NCBI GenBank assembly: GCA_003194525.1
Contig: NBIV01000090.1
Span: forward strand, 1 to 64,000
Length of the DNA: 64,000 bases
Direction of reading: 5' to 3'
From: Gracilariopsis chorda
Lineage: Eukaryota > Rhodophyta > Florideophyceae > Gracilariales > Gracilariaceae
The position numbers were made by a program, and so were the translations under genes. The notes beneath the pieces were generated by a model that ran no database searches, was not told where the DNA came from, and saw only the letters and a list, made by a program, of their open reading frames with translations. This document shows, one piece after another, positions 53,601 through 62,650 of this stretch (within the stretch, counting starts at the first letter, position 1; the number at the start of each line of letters is the position of its first letter).

Positions 53601-54417
53601 AGTAGAATCCCCGACGGAAACTTCGACTAAAGGCGAAGAAAAATCTCCTGAGGCTCCCATCCCCGAAGCTGAAACTCAGGCTGAAGACGGCGGGGAAGCT
53701 ACAGAAAACACGCCACCTGAAGTAGAAGAGAAGTCTGTAGTTGAACCACAGGTAGCTGAACCAGTAGCTGAAGCCTTGGGTGAGGGGGAAACAATCACTG
53801 AAGGGGATGTGAAGGCTACACGGGACGGAGCCGGCGAAGCAGAAACGCCAGCGGAAGTGGTGGTAGACGGTACGCCTAAATCGATCAGTGCAGCAGAAAC
53901 TCCGACTGAAAGCGAAATCAAAGGCGCGGAAGAACTCACCAGCAAAGTGGAAACACACGTCGAAGAAGTGAAAGCTACTGAGGACACTGCAGCTGACGCG
54001 GGTACGACGACTGTGGATGACGCGCAAGCAACCGGGGAGCCTGTTAGACAAGCTGATACGCCTGTTGAAGGAGTAGACGAAGCTAAAGCTGATGCGGGAA
54101 GCGAAGGACAAACGACGCCTTCGGCAGAGGAAGAAGGCACTGCATCTCCGCTCGGAGAGACTGAGGCACCGGTCCAAAGCGTGCCGCAGGATACAGGAGG
54201 TGCGATGCAGCAGGGGCAACCGCCAGCTGGTGGGGAAGGAGACGTTACTGTTATTCCGATAACAGCTGGGACCACGAAGGCTGAAGATGTGCAAGCTGTG
54301 AAGGATTCGCCCGTTGCTACGGAACAGATTACTACGGAACAGATGTCTACGGAGCAGATACCGACTGCAGGAGCGCCGCCGTCTGTGGGAGAACCGCAAA
54401 ACGTTGTTGAAGGGTGA
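50602..54417 (+). CDS. Large coiled-coil protein with repetitive acidic C-terminus
   Basis: The start is placed at ATG 50602, after a pyrimidine-rich leader and at the first methionine followed by plausible protein (MFAFLSFNPLRILRRDKLRQ). An in-frame extension to 50353 is unlikely (P/H-rich leader sequence). This gives 1271 residues. About residues 15-360 are a nearly continuous coiled coil (LRQEEQLQQQVTDLTEQLEI and many E/K/L heptads). From about 400 on it is disordered and rich in A, E, P, D, T and V. Residues about 586-837 contain seven 36-residue repeats. The short hydrophobic/basic N-terminus could be a membrane or organelle anchor. I do not recognise a family; scaffold or cytoskeletal roles are guesses. 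Intron-free. Confidence 0.8.
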   Translation: MFAFLSFNPLRILRRDKLRQEEQLQQQVTDLTEQLEIAQKQHDDSAAERNAISEQLQAEIDKNKPYVDQVNSLQSENMALNDLIKELRSQYDQLKKNLTLAESCKISEEKKRAAVETELEEEKGHRAELEKQLTEQKAAHTAVVDALDKETKQRIATEESLANTAKQLVELKTALQEEKDTHAATSETLSAEKDARAAAEAKLEKEETAHAAAVAEVELSKKSFEELSDDVMALQATMNELEGTIKEQKLTNDTLEKNVAERDAAIASRDANFKGLETQIKEGEAMSAEKDRLRETVTQLEMELKEQTDQIGELSDKCSRMEKERDTFSSQAVQYEEELELVRKELEDWAKDNRADAEKSGLTDGNETEHQVVEITGRDITLDDSGMNGIQGQVEEDDDEPIAEIVEVVEEPVEDIPVSGKDEPQVESTTEPKVVIEDQPQASTESDPLGDAEVKPQDVATDEKQTEMGTAEAPTEGDTEASQDLDKEEPLDEGKVEASAEPVGEVGVATEDEPKLAADPTEEADAPTTSEEKDTPGPADDADTPADVEAQAAVDHAAEAGDEGNSGAEPVGEADEVVERKVKAAEDPVSEAQAPVEGDAKAPAEPEDEADTPAEGDVKAVEDPVSEASAPAEGEVRAPAKPEGEADAPAEGDVKAVEDPVSKAQAPTEGEIKAPAKPEGEAHTPAEGDAKAAEDLVSEVSAPAEDDVKAPAEPEGETDTPAEVDVKAAEDPVSEASAPAEGEVKAPAEPEGETDTPAEVDVKAAEDPVSEASAPAEGEVKAPAETEGEADTPAEGDVKAVEDPASEAPAPAEGDAKASAEAEGKPDTETKGDVLVGADPAGERKAPVEGDTRAKGDSTATADLIEAETPAKREVEGTADPVAETDTPAGGDGKAAGDTVAKTLAEVVVEAPAEPVGETDPTEGEVKGTEDAVHADGSEGEVVARSAHVVEEEASSAAEVKATVDPVSQADIPGEGDVKTADDTPREGEAASAATTEPVEVESPTETSTKGEEKSPEAPIPEAETQAEDGGEATENTPPEVEEKSVVEPQVAEPVAEALGEGETITEGDVKATRDGAGEAETPAEVVVDGTPKSISAAETPTESEIKGAEELTSKVETHVEEVKATEDTAADAGTTTVDDAQATGEPVRQADTPVEGVDEAKADAGSEGQTTPSAEEEGTASPLGETEAPVQSVPQDTGGAMQQGQPPAGGEGDVTVIPITAGTTKAEDVQAVKDSPVATEQITTEQMSTEQIPTAGAPPSVGEPQNVVEG
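52357..53112 (+). repeat. Seven 108-bp (36-residue) tandem repeats inside the coiled-coil gene
   Basis: The motif coding for EDPVSEA recurs at 52357, 52465, 52573, 52681, 52789, 52897 and 53005, exactly 108 bases apart. The units at 52741-52848 and 52849-52956 are almost identical, so the latest expansion is recent. The repeats keep the reading frame and encode EG(D/E)VKA(V/A)EDPVSEA-type units. Confidence 0.95.
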
Positions 54418-55091
54418 GCGGTGGAGGTGTGATGTTTGCCATGTTCTATATTTTGAGGCTGGGAAGGATGATCTTTTCTGGGTTGATGTGTGTGAGCGTT
54501 AGATAGGGCTGCGTTGTACGTTATCATTGGAGTGTTATCTGTAGGTTGGCTGTGACCTGGAGGTAGGAGCATCTCAGCAAACTCCACACACAGTGAACGA
54601 CTTTCGTATAACAAAGTCTTTTGTCACCGCTGAGGGATCTGGTCCCACTGGGTGTAGAAATCATATAGTAAACAGATCCCCTTTTGTCGAGTTTGCTGCA
54701 ATGTTTGCAAAATACTGTACCTTCGTACGAAAAAGGTATACGGCCCTCATCTACGAAGACCGTCTGATACCTTCTACCGCCGGAAGGCCACTGTCGTAGT
54801 GTTCCGTGGTGAGCATTCCGGCTTTTGACTTATGTGTACAAAGTAGCAATCTTAACCCTTTATCCTAACCTTTTCCATCAGCGTGTGTGAAAAAATCAAA
54901 GCTAAAAGGCAGAGTTCTCTTATCAGGGACTTGACCGGTTACCGACAGGTAAAAAGGATTGGCATCCGTCTGTTGCTGGACTATTTAAATACCTTCCCTT
55001 TGTCCAAGACGTTGATCTGATTGCAATGAGCAGCAAGCCAGGGTGATCGAATCGTTTTGACCGCTACTCCTTCTAACAAGACTCCATCCTC
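54418..55091. other. Intergenic, nothing recognised
   Basis: Downstream region shared by the coiled-coil gene (plus) and the first vWA gene (minus), which converge here. No feature other than likely 3' untranslated sequence. Confidence 0.45.
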
Positions 55092-55895
55092 TCAGAATTC
55101 TACAGCATCTAGACCACACACGTCCTCAACGAGCTCGGCGGTCACATCTACAACTTCAGCCCACTCGTCTACCTCGAAAACACGGTTTGGGTTACCAACA
55201 ATTCTTTCCAAGTGGCTTGTGTCACTGAATCCGACCGCAACCGCCGAAATAGCGTTATGCGGACTGAATAAGAATCTCTTTGCAACAGACTCCGCATTGA
55301 ATCCACTGTGTCGAACAAGGATGTCGTCGTCGCCATCACCAAGCAAGACGATATGATTGGCTTCGAACGGTGTCTTCAATAGCTGTTGTATGCATCCGAA
55401 AATACCAAAGGCGACAAACGTTCTTCTATAACCAACCTTTTTGGCTCCGTCAACCTTGAGAAGGAAATCCTCCGCATCAAGTGTCAGGTCGCTTATCACA
55501 TCGGAACGAAGACCATACTGCAAGGCAGCAAATTGTGATTGTTCGTCAAGCGAGATAACTCCAGCAACCAGCTTCACAAAGTCTTTTTGAAGTTGGAAGT
55601 TTGTAGAGTTTATTGTTCGACTTCCATCAAGGGCAAAGCAGACGTTTGGGTCGCAACCACCACCAGCTACCTCCCCAAAGGCACGCGCAAGAGACATCAT
55701 TGCCGATGGGCTTCGCGTGAGAGGAGTGTCAATCCGTTCAAGACGTTTTCTTGCTGCTTCTGCTCGTCGTCGAAGTCTTTCTGGAGCCATGGTTGGGAGC
55801 TCTCCAAGCCCGAATGGAAGCTTGACGGATGCCATGGCATGAGCAACAAACAAAGACAGCAACGAGAAGAACAACAGAGTTGCGAGGAACCTCAT
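55092..55895 (-). CDS. Secreted von Willebrand A-domain protein 1
   Basis: The start is set at the methionine that opens a signal peptide (MRFLATLLFFSLLSLFVAHA, cleavage likely after AHA), giving 267 residues; an upstream in-frame methionine at 56000 lacks this logic. A basic R/A-rich stretch leads to a vWA domain at about 84-260. The metal site reads FALDGSRTI (D90-S92-T94), with threonine for the usual third serine. The conserved block RRTFVAFGIFGC carries the metal-site threonine, and HIVLLGDGDDD the later aspartate. Four cysteines (CDPNVC, GC, VC) match those of the third copy and could form two disulfides. It ends in VCGLDAVEF. No membrane anchor. Probably extracellular or in the secretory pathway. 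Confidence 0.85.
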   Translation of the reverse strand: MRFLATLLFFSLLSLFVAHAMASVKLPFGLGELPTMAPERLRRRAEAARKRLERIDTPLTRSPSAMMSLARAFGEVAGGGCDPNVCFALDGSRTINSTNFQLQKDFVKLVAGVISLDEQSQFAALQYGLRSDVISDLTLDAEDFLLKVDGAKKVGYRRTFVAFGIFGCIQQLLKTPFEANHIVLLGDGDDDILVRHSGFNAESVAKRFLFSPHNAISAVAVGFSDTSHLERIVGNPNRVFEVDEWAEVVDVTAELVEDVCGLDAVEF

Positions 55896-57874
55896 GGTGA
55901 GAAATGAAAGCTGAATACTGGCGTTTGGAATGAGTGCAAACTCCGAAATGTTAATGAGAATATTGAGAGGCTGGTGAGGTAAGCTGTTGGGCCGAGTCAC
56001 CTTAAGAAGGAACTGGGACGGATATTGACAACACTACTTCAAATGCATTTTGCAATCAGGCTCCCACTTTTCGTGTAGACGTGTATCTTTGTCACTGTAT
56101 GAAGAAAGTAGAATGTACAAGATGGATCCAGCATTGCACGGGCATGCACATTCTTACTTCCTTATCCACCCTGCATAGTTGTAGCCAGTATGTTTCAACG
56201 AGGTCGAAGAGAATTACAGGAGCAACTAGGTACTTGTCATGAATTTGTTTGCTGTGTCCGGGCAACTACAAGGGTACTCCCCGGCGGTGAAAATGCTTTT
56301 CCACATTCGCAGTAAAACTGCGTCTGTACAATGTACAATTGAGTACTAGCTGGTTCTTGTTTGTTTGTTGTAGGTCCCTTGTGGATACCCGGTTGCGAAT
56401 CCATTTTCGCTTCTACCAATTTGCGCGAGGGAAGACGGACACACCTCGAGAAAGTGGATCCGCTTGTGCCCAAGTACTTAGTTCTTGCATCGTTTATAAT
56501 AATCAGAGTTTCTTGACCCATATCAGAAGAGAAGGCCTTTCGAATTTATGTGGCGCAATTTAAGTTACACTTTCAGTAGCGTTTCCTAGACTAGGAGGGG
56601 CCCTTACCTGAACGCATTTCATTTCGTGTAAGCGAATGCTTAATGTGATGGAATGCTTAGTCGAAGCTTCAGAGAACTTCACAAGATGTGTATAGTATAC
56701 ATTGTATACCTTGAGAATGAAGCATTCCACCAATAGCCCCAGTTGAATCAAATCTTGCTGAGAAATGAAGACCAAATTCAGTGATGAACCACCATCGTAA
56801 TGAATTTGCACACCGCAATTCTGACACAATCATTTCACAAGCAGTACAAGGGTATGAGCAGACCACTGCGTTCATTTAGAATATGTTCTGATCATGAATC
56901 CAGTAAGGGTTACCCTTTGTAATGCTAGTCGATGGGAATCTACATGGAATTCAATCGCAGTTGCTTGCGCAACCATTCTGATATATCACAATGATGACAG
57001 TGATAAGAGACAGCCCATTATCTTTTCAATCAACGAATACCCAGCAACCGATAACAATGATTTATTTATATGAAGGCGTCAAGCTTCGTGCAAATCATCC
57101 AGGTCTACTCACAACTGATTATCATTGATCATCTTGCCCACGTGATCAACTAAAAGAGATGAACATACTCGGGCCCTTCTGCCTCTCTGATCATGTGCTC
57201 CCTTCCTGAGTTCATTGATCCTCCGTATAGTATCAGAACAGGGCAAACTCGATATCGTATCTGCGGATTACATTCATGCTTTTGGAAGTGCCACTGATAC
57301 TTGTCCTTGTAGAATTCGCTCATGCATGACGCATTGTTCTCACTTCAAAAACAGGGGTAGTTATAAATTGTTGGCGAACCTAAATGATAGCACTACACAA
57401 GGGTAACTGAACACGTGTTCACTATCTAGGTTACAAGCGATTGTGACCAAAACGAACAGTTCAAGAGATGAAGCTCGATGCCTTTCATCCTTAAAAGCAA
57501 AAGCGGAGCGACACAAATTTGTACAATGTTTCAGAAAAACCATTGTAAAAAGAGTTGTAAAAACTGTATTACGCTCACTCTGGATCTGTGGAAAGGAGAT
57601 AGTGGAAGAGAACGAACTGGTTCTAACATGCCATGGACAAGAACAAAATTCAAATCAAACCATTGGTGGAGAGAGTGAAGAAGAGGAAGTGTAATAGGCG
57701 TAGACGAGTGGAAAGAAGTAATAATTCATATCATGAGTTCAGTATTACAACAGTACGAGAAATCTCGAAAGCCAGAACCCTCATAGCAGTATGGTACTAT
57801 ATCTGAGCATCAGCATCTAACCATTCACCGAACGTGAGCGAACTTGAGCAGAACATAGAGAAACTCGCAACTCA
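55896..57874. other. Intergenic between vWA genes 1 and 2
   Basis: AT-rich with short anonymous frames. A zinc-finger-like relic is annotated separately at 56237-56521. A plus frame at 57443-57694 is K-, E- and S-rich without a recognised domain. Confidence 0.4.
56237..56521 (-). pseudogene. Zinc-finger-like fragment
   Basis: The last third of this 94-codon minus frame reads FYCECGKAFSPPGSTLVVARTQ, with the CGKAF signature of a C2H2 finger but a C-x-C start and no zinc histidines. It resembles the relics at 28150 and 38640. The remainder has no recognisable domain. Likely a relic rather than a gene. Confidence 0.35.
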
Positions 57875-58627
57875 TCACTCATTACAGAAAGAACAGATAT
57901 TGAGCAAGAGGGAGTATATGATAATGTGAAAGTCAGCATAACTGGGTAACAAGAACACACTGTCCTGATCAGTTCCCGCAATAGTTTCCAGCAAACTACG
58001 GTTGACGTTTCCGAATCCAACTGCCACAAGACGCTCGTCTTTGACTTCTGCCAACACTTCATCCAAAAAGCCCAGCGCAAAGTTGGCCTGTCCATCTCCT
58101 AACACGAAGATGGTTCCTTTTGCACTCTCAGCTTCACCGCGACGAATCCTGCGAATACAAGTTGCAATTCCCGCTCCAATAAACGTTCGACTGGCGTTGG
58201 CTTGCTTTGCGGTTTCTAGACTTGTGAGAAACTCTGTTATGTTACTTGTTTCTAGTGATATGGGACGATTGGCTAACCCGTACTGAACAGCTGAAAACTC
58301 GGCTTCATCATCAAGGGCAGCAAACGAAGCGAGAAGTTTGACGAGATCTTTCTGAAACTGGAAAGCACTGGGAGATATGGACGCACTTCCATCAATTGCA
58401 AAGCATGAACGACTGTCACATTTGCCATGACGAACGATGTTTTGCTGAATCTTTAACACGAGAGATTCTCCAAGTTCCTTAGCGACTGTGTTATCTTCGG
58501 TTAAGGCCTGGGTGCGTGCTTCGAGAAGGGACTTCCACGGTTCTGTCAAAGGATCTCTCTGAGGAACTGTGGTAGAGAGTGAAAGAGAGAGAAGGAGAAT
58601 GAACGAGATGAACTTCAAGAATATCAT
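57875..58627 (-). CDS. Secreted von Willebrand A-domain protein 2
   Basis: The start is set at the methionine of a hydrophobic signal peptide (MIFLKFISFILLLSLSLS), giving 250 residues. The vWA domain covers about 73-235 with an intact metal site FAIDGSASIS (D79-S81-S83), RTFIGAGIATC with the metal-site threonine, and IFVLGDGQ. Cysteines at 70, 75 and 137 match the other copies. The C-terminus (LLLNICSFCNE) differs from the VCGLDAVEF end of copies 1 and 3 and places two cysteines close together. There are three N-glycosylation-type sites (NIT, NAS, NRS). It is oriented like copy 1, 2 kb away. Confidence 0.85.
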   Translation of the reverse strand: MIFLKFISFILLLSLSLSTTVPQRDPLTEPWKSLLEARTQALTEDNTVAKELGESLVLKIQQNIVRHGKCDSRSCFAIDGSASISPSAFQFQKDLVKLLASFAALDDEAEFSAVQYGLANRPISLETSNITEFLTSLETAKQANASRTFIGAGIATCIRRIRRGEAESAKGTIFVLGDGQANFALGFLDEVLAEVKDERLVAVGFGNVNRSLLETIAGTDQDSVFLLPSYADFHIIIYSLLLNICSFCNE

Positions 58628-60270
58628 TGTCAGTCGTTGGGTTGATCGGGGTTGACGGAAGGGGAAGGCTTGGCTCAGGGGATGCGAGACGGCTACATGG
58701 AAGGGCTTTCGCAACTTTGAGCGTCATGGCTGACACGGCATGTGGGCAACGAGAGTGGGGGTGTGAGTGCCAGTAAGAGTCGGAGGGCGGGCCAACACGC
58801 CATCATGTCTGGGTTCTGAGGCACTGCTGTACCTTTGGTACAGCTCGTGTAGGTTTGGACAAAAGGGCAGTGGAGTTTCACCTGTGAAACACCGAGCATT
58901 TTGGTTTCTGCTGTTTTGATTGGCGGTATCATGTGCTCACCGCATGCTATTATTGTGGTAACTTAGTACAGTTAACTTGCTGTACATTTATGTTCTGTTA
59001 GCCGTGGTGATGATTCATCAAGGTCATGTTTTATTAAACGCATGACGCATCTAATTAAATAAGAAGACAACCAGGATGCTGGTACACTGTATTCAAGAGA
59101 TGCATCCCCATCCCCATGATTCTGCGCTTCTCCCTTGATCTGTTCTCTGCTGGGGGAAGGTTTAGCGGTAACAATCTAACCCTTTAGTCAACGCTTGGGC
59201 AACCGGTATCACGTAATTGGTTCTCTACAAACGGCAACTTCAAGGCTTGGCCCTTCCAGTTAAATTCATCGTGAGCAGGCTTTGTCGACATCCTACACAA
59301 CACTGACGCCACGCTTTCCCTACTAGATACATGTTTCGTACATTGTGTTTGATGCATAGCCGAGCATCTCACAAGCAAGCCAATAACATCCCTTGAACAT
59401 GCCATTGGCATTTCCCTAGAATGCGCATGTGCGTATCCCTTCACCGTACCAGATGAAAGCTCCCCTTTATCTCATGCAACTACGGCTACATTCAGAGCCC
59501 TCGTCATGTACCATCATCTCGTCTCACTAAGAGAACTCTTGTAGCCACTCCCGAGTCTTCGCTTAGAACTTGCTGTCTTTTCATGATATGCTTAAAACCA
59601 AACCCGATTCTGTTTGGTAAAGCGTGGCTTTGGACCTACTTTTTCTCAGTTATCAATGCTTTGATTTTGTAGCTCGCTCGCCAATAAGAAATTCATTGTT
59701 CCATATCCTTGTTTTCGGAATCAATGTGATCTTCTCCTGCATCTGATCGACCCCCGTCGTACAAAAGTTTCGCCACCTATCTTATTCAAATTTGTCATGG
59801 GTTATGCTCTTTCCATTCGTGAAAGACAGGTATGCTTCGGAGACATAAACGCAATTCAACACTTTCTTTTGATCATGGCACCATTCGCCAAAAACATGCC
59901 AGTGCACGGAAATTATGGCAGATCGCTTTGAGGAAAGAAAGCTCCTCCGCGTCACTCGTTCCTTCTATGCTTATTATTCACACTTTTTCTAAGGCTTTTG
60001 CCTTCAACCCAAAGAGTCACACTTGCCTTTGAATTGCTGGAGTATACAATGACAGAAGCTAGGCTTGATAATTGTGCGTAACTTTAGTATTTCTGACTGA
60101 AAGGCCGTGGAAGGCGCTTTCTCTACGTCTTTGCTTTGACTGCATACACCCGAATCTGTTGGTAATCTGCATAGCCGGAACTAGTACCCTACAGAGCTCT
60201 CCACCCGGGCTACTACTCCGGACAGCGTGGTATACCATAACATCGTTGCTAACATGTTCATTTGATTCTC
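58628..60270. other. Intergenic between vWA genes 2 and 3
   Basis: Divergent promoters of the two flanking vWA genes must lie here. Apart from the TATA motif at the right edge I see nothing specific. Short frames (59184-59444 minus, 59832-60032 plus) match no family. Confidence 0.4.
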
Positions 60271-60278
60271 TATATAAG
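60271..60278 (+). promoter_or_regulatory. TATA box of vWA gene 3
   Basis: tatataag stands 82-89 bases before the start codon at 60360, at a suitable distance for a core promoter with a short leader. Other copies of the family lack an equally clear motif. Confidence 0.6.
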
Positions 60279-60359
60279 CCTGGCAGCACTTCTGTTTTCA
60301 TCTTTCTATCTCCTTCAGCAACCTCTTTATATATACAGTACATCTTGAAGAAGCCGACC

Positions 60360-61094
60360 ATGTTCCGCCCAATTATTCTTTTCTTTGCCTTATGCGCTGC
60401 CGCATTCGCCACGGTCACAACTACCAGTGCTGACCGCCGAATTGATGAACTTGATACTCCGCTAACTAAAGGCACTGCTAATGAAGCCGAAGTGCAGCTG
60501 GCACTGCAAATTGCCGAAAAGACAAGGTGCGATCCCAATATTTGTTTCGCAGTCGATGGGTCTGGTTCCATGGACGTTACTGAGTTCCAGCTGGAGAAGG
60601 ACTTCACTAATCTTGTTGCAGCAGTTGTCGCGTATGACGAACAGGCCCGATTTGCTGCAGTTCAGTACGGTCTGCGTCCTAAGTTCATCAGTCGTCTCAC
60701 TGAGGATGCTGATGCTTTCTTGGAAGCAGTCCATTATACTGAATCTCTAAACGCTCCAAGGACTTTCATCGCCCCGGGTCTTGCTGGATGTATCAGACAA
60801 TTTTATTACTTGAAAGGTGAGCCGAAACATATCGTTCTTCTTGGTGATGGTCGTAGCAATTTCGACTCCAAACTGCCGCCATTGGATCCGGTGTCTATCG
60901 CTCAGGCTTTCCTTGCCAACCCGAACAATACTATTTCTGCCGTTGGTGTGGGATTCGATGCTGATGATACTATGCTTACAAACATTGCCGGTGGTGAGGA
61001 GAACGTGTTCAATGTTGGACAGTGGCTGGAGGTCACGACGGTGCTCGCGGAACTGGTTGGAGAAGTGTGTGGCTTGGATGCTGTTGAATTCTAA
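60360..61094 (+). CDS. Secreted von Willebrand A-domain protein 3
   Basis: The start is set at ATG 60360, opening the signal peptide MFRPIILFFALCAAAFATVT; the longer in-frame reading from 60072 crosses the TATA motif and is rejected. This gives 244 residues. The vWA domain spans about 60-230 with a complete metal site FAVDGSGSMD (D66-S68-S70), RTFIAPGLAGC with the metal-site threonine (T135), and IVLLGDGRS (D163). Cysteines 57, 62, 144 and 237 are shared with copy 1. It ends VCGLDAVEF like copy 1. Oriented opposite to copies 1 and 2. Function unknown; such domains bind proteins through a divalent metal. Confidence 0.88.
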   Translation: MFRPIILFFALCAAAFATVTTTSADRRIDELDTPLTKGTANEAEVQLALQIAEKTRCDPNICFAVDGSGSMDVTEFQLEKDFTNLVAAVVAYDEQARFAAVQYGLRPKFISRLTEDADAFLEAVHYTESLNAPRTFIAPGLAGCIRQFYYLKGEPKHIVLLGDGRSNFDSKLPPLDPVSIAQAFLANPNNTISAVGVGFDADDTMLTNIAGGEENVFNVGQWLEVTTVLAELVGEVCGLDAVEF

Positions 61095-62650
61095 TTCACC
61101 TTCACCTGCAAAGTGCAGATGAACCCACCTGTTTCATGCTGATGGGTGTTTGAATATGAATATCCACCCAGTAACGCTATCTCATATTGTAAAACTGCTC
61201 CAGCTTACTAGGTACGCGATATCGAAAGTCGCCTTCAGAGGTACAGACTTCAATTTGAGCTGGCGCTCTCGTTTCAGCTTGGAATAGTAAAGAACTTTAC
61301 AGTACTTTCTCGGCACCTTTTGGGGTTTTTTGTACCCTTTGGTATCCTTGCTACTGGATATGTAGCCAAAAGGTTACCGTTGTTTGTAGTCGGAACCTAA
61401 TAAGACTGTAAAACCTTCACGTTTGCATATCATTACAAAGGGTACAATCCTATCTCCCCAGAAACATAGGTAGATGTAGGCAGAACAGTGAACGGTTCTT
61501 TATCCCTTTCACTCACAAAGAATTATATATTATTATCCGTTAATTATCCGTTAAGGGCTACAATATTAGTAGGAGTTATGTTGCAAATCGAGTTCAAATA
61601 TCGGGCCATGACTCGAGATTTGAACTCAATGTGCAGCATAACGTGCTTAGCTCACTGTCGCCAAGGTCACGACCTGGAGCACAAAGCTGTATCTATTAAG
61701 ACCACACAATCTATATTTTGTAGTCTGATTTTTGAGCTATTAAATGAAGCTTTCAGAGTTCTGTTCACGACCTATGCGATCCAAAACGTAACAAGTGATA
61801 TTACTGTTTATGTTACGTATTACTCACCAGCGGATAGGAAATATGAGCTGTGATAAATGCAGAGCATGATACAGCTTGGTACCCCGGCGGCCTCAGCTTG
61901 GCAGCCCCGTAGTTCATGTATCTGATATTTCATTTGCCCCGCAGTTCAAATATCTGATATTTCATTCGCCGCACTGGTCAAATATCTGATATCGCTGCCA
62001 GTGAGATAACTTGGAAAGACGTCTGCACACGTTGCAGGTCCAATGACATGTCTGCAAAACGCCAAACGAGTGTCACAATTGGCCTCTGTATATATCTGTT
62101 CACATTTTTGGAACCGAAAGCGTTAATTAGTGTGTAGCGTTTTCTCTCAATGAGAAAGCGCAGCTCCCCACCGGCAGTCACCATCCAGTCCGCATACTTT
62201 CAGAAAGGTGAACAACGCAGGAATATCTTAGTAGATAGAGTATGAAAGACTATGGGTTTAGAACGTTGCACAAAATGTACAGAAACACAATCATAGGTAG
62301 GGAGTATACAGGACGTTGTGACTGTGGTAGAAAGATGAAACAAAATTAGTTGGAGCTATCATATCAAAACGTAATGATGAAGAGGAATATTTCCGTTCAA
62401 TGCTTGACTACACCTGGCAGCAGATGGAGTGGTGGAAAGCATACGGAGAGAAAGATAAGGAAGAGAAAGAGAACGTGGAGGATGCGCTGTTCGAGATCGA
62501 AGGGTGGAAAAGAATTTATGCAGAGTTGATGCCGAAATGGCCTGCGGCATTTCTTTGAAAGGGGCGAGGTTCAGAGGTTGTGAGCAGACATCCCCTCGAA
62601 TGCACTCATTCTAACAATACTAGATGCTGCTATTGTATAACAGTTTTTGA
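61095..62650. other. Intergenic between vWA gene 3 and the acetyltransferase
   Basis: Mostly anonymous, AT-rich. A plus frame at 61488-61853 (121 residues) has no recognised domain. It contains the tandem repeat annotated at 61906-61999. Confidence 0.4.
61906..61999 (+). repeat. Tandem repeat of about 32 bp, three units
   Basis: Three imperfect units share caaatatctgatatttcat-type sequence, the last shortened. Each contains the palindrome-like atatctgatat. Confidence 0.8.

Noticed and set aside
51754..53660. Very long antisense frames (563 and 464 codons) across the coiled-coil gene
   Set aside because: They lie opposite a strongly repetitive, codon-biased acidic region, have F/S/C/R-rich or S/A-only composition, and contain mirror images of the 36-residue repeat. 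They are by-products of the sense repeats.
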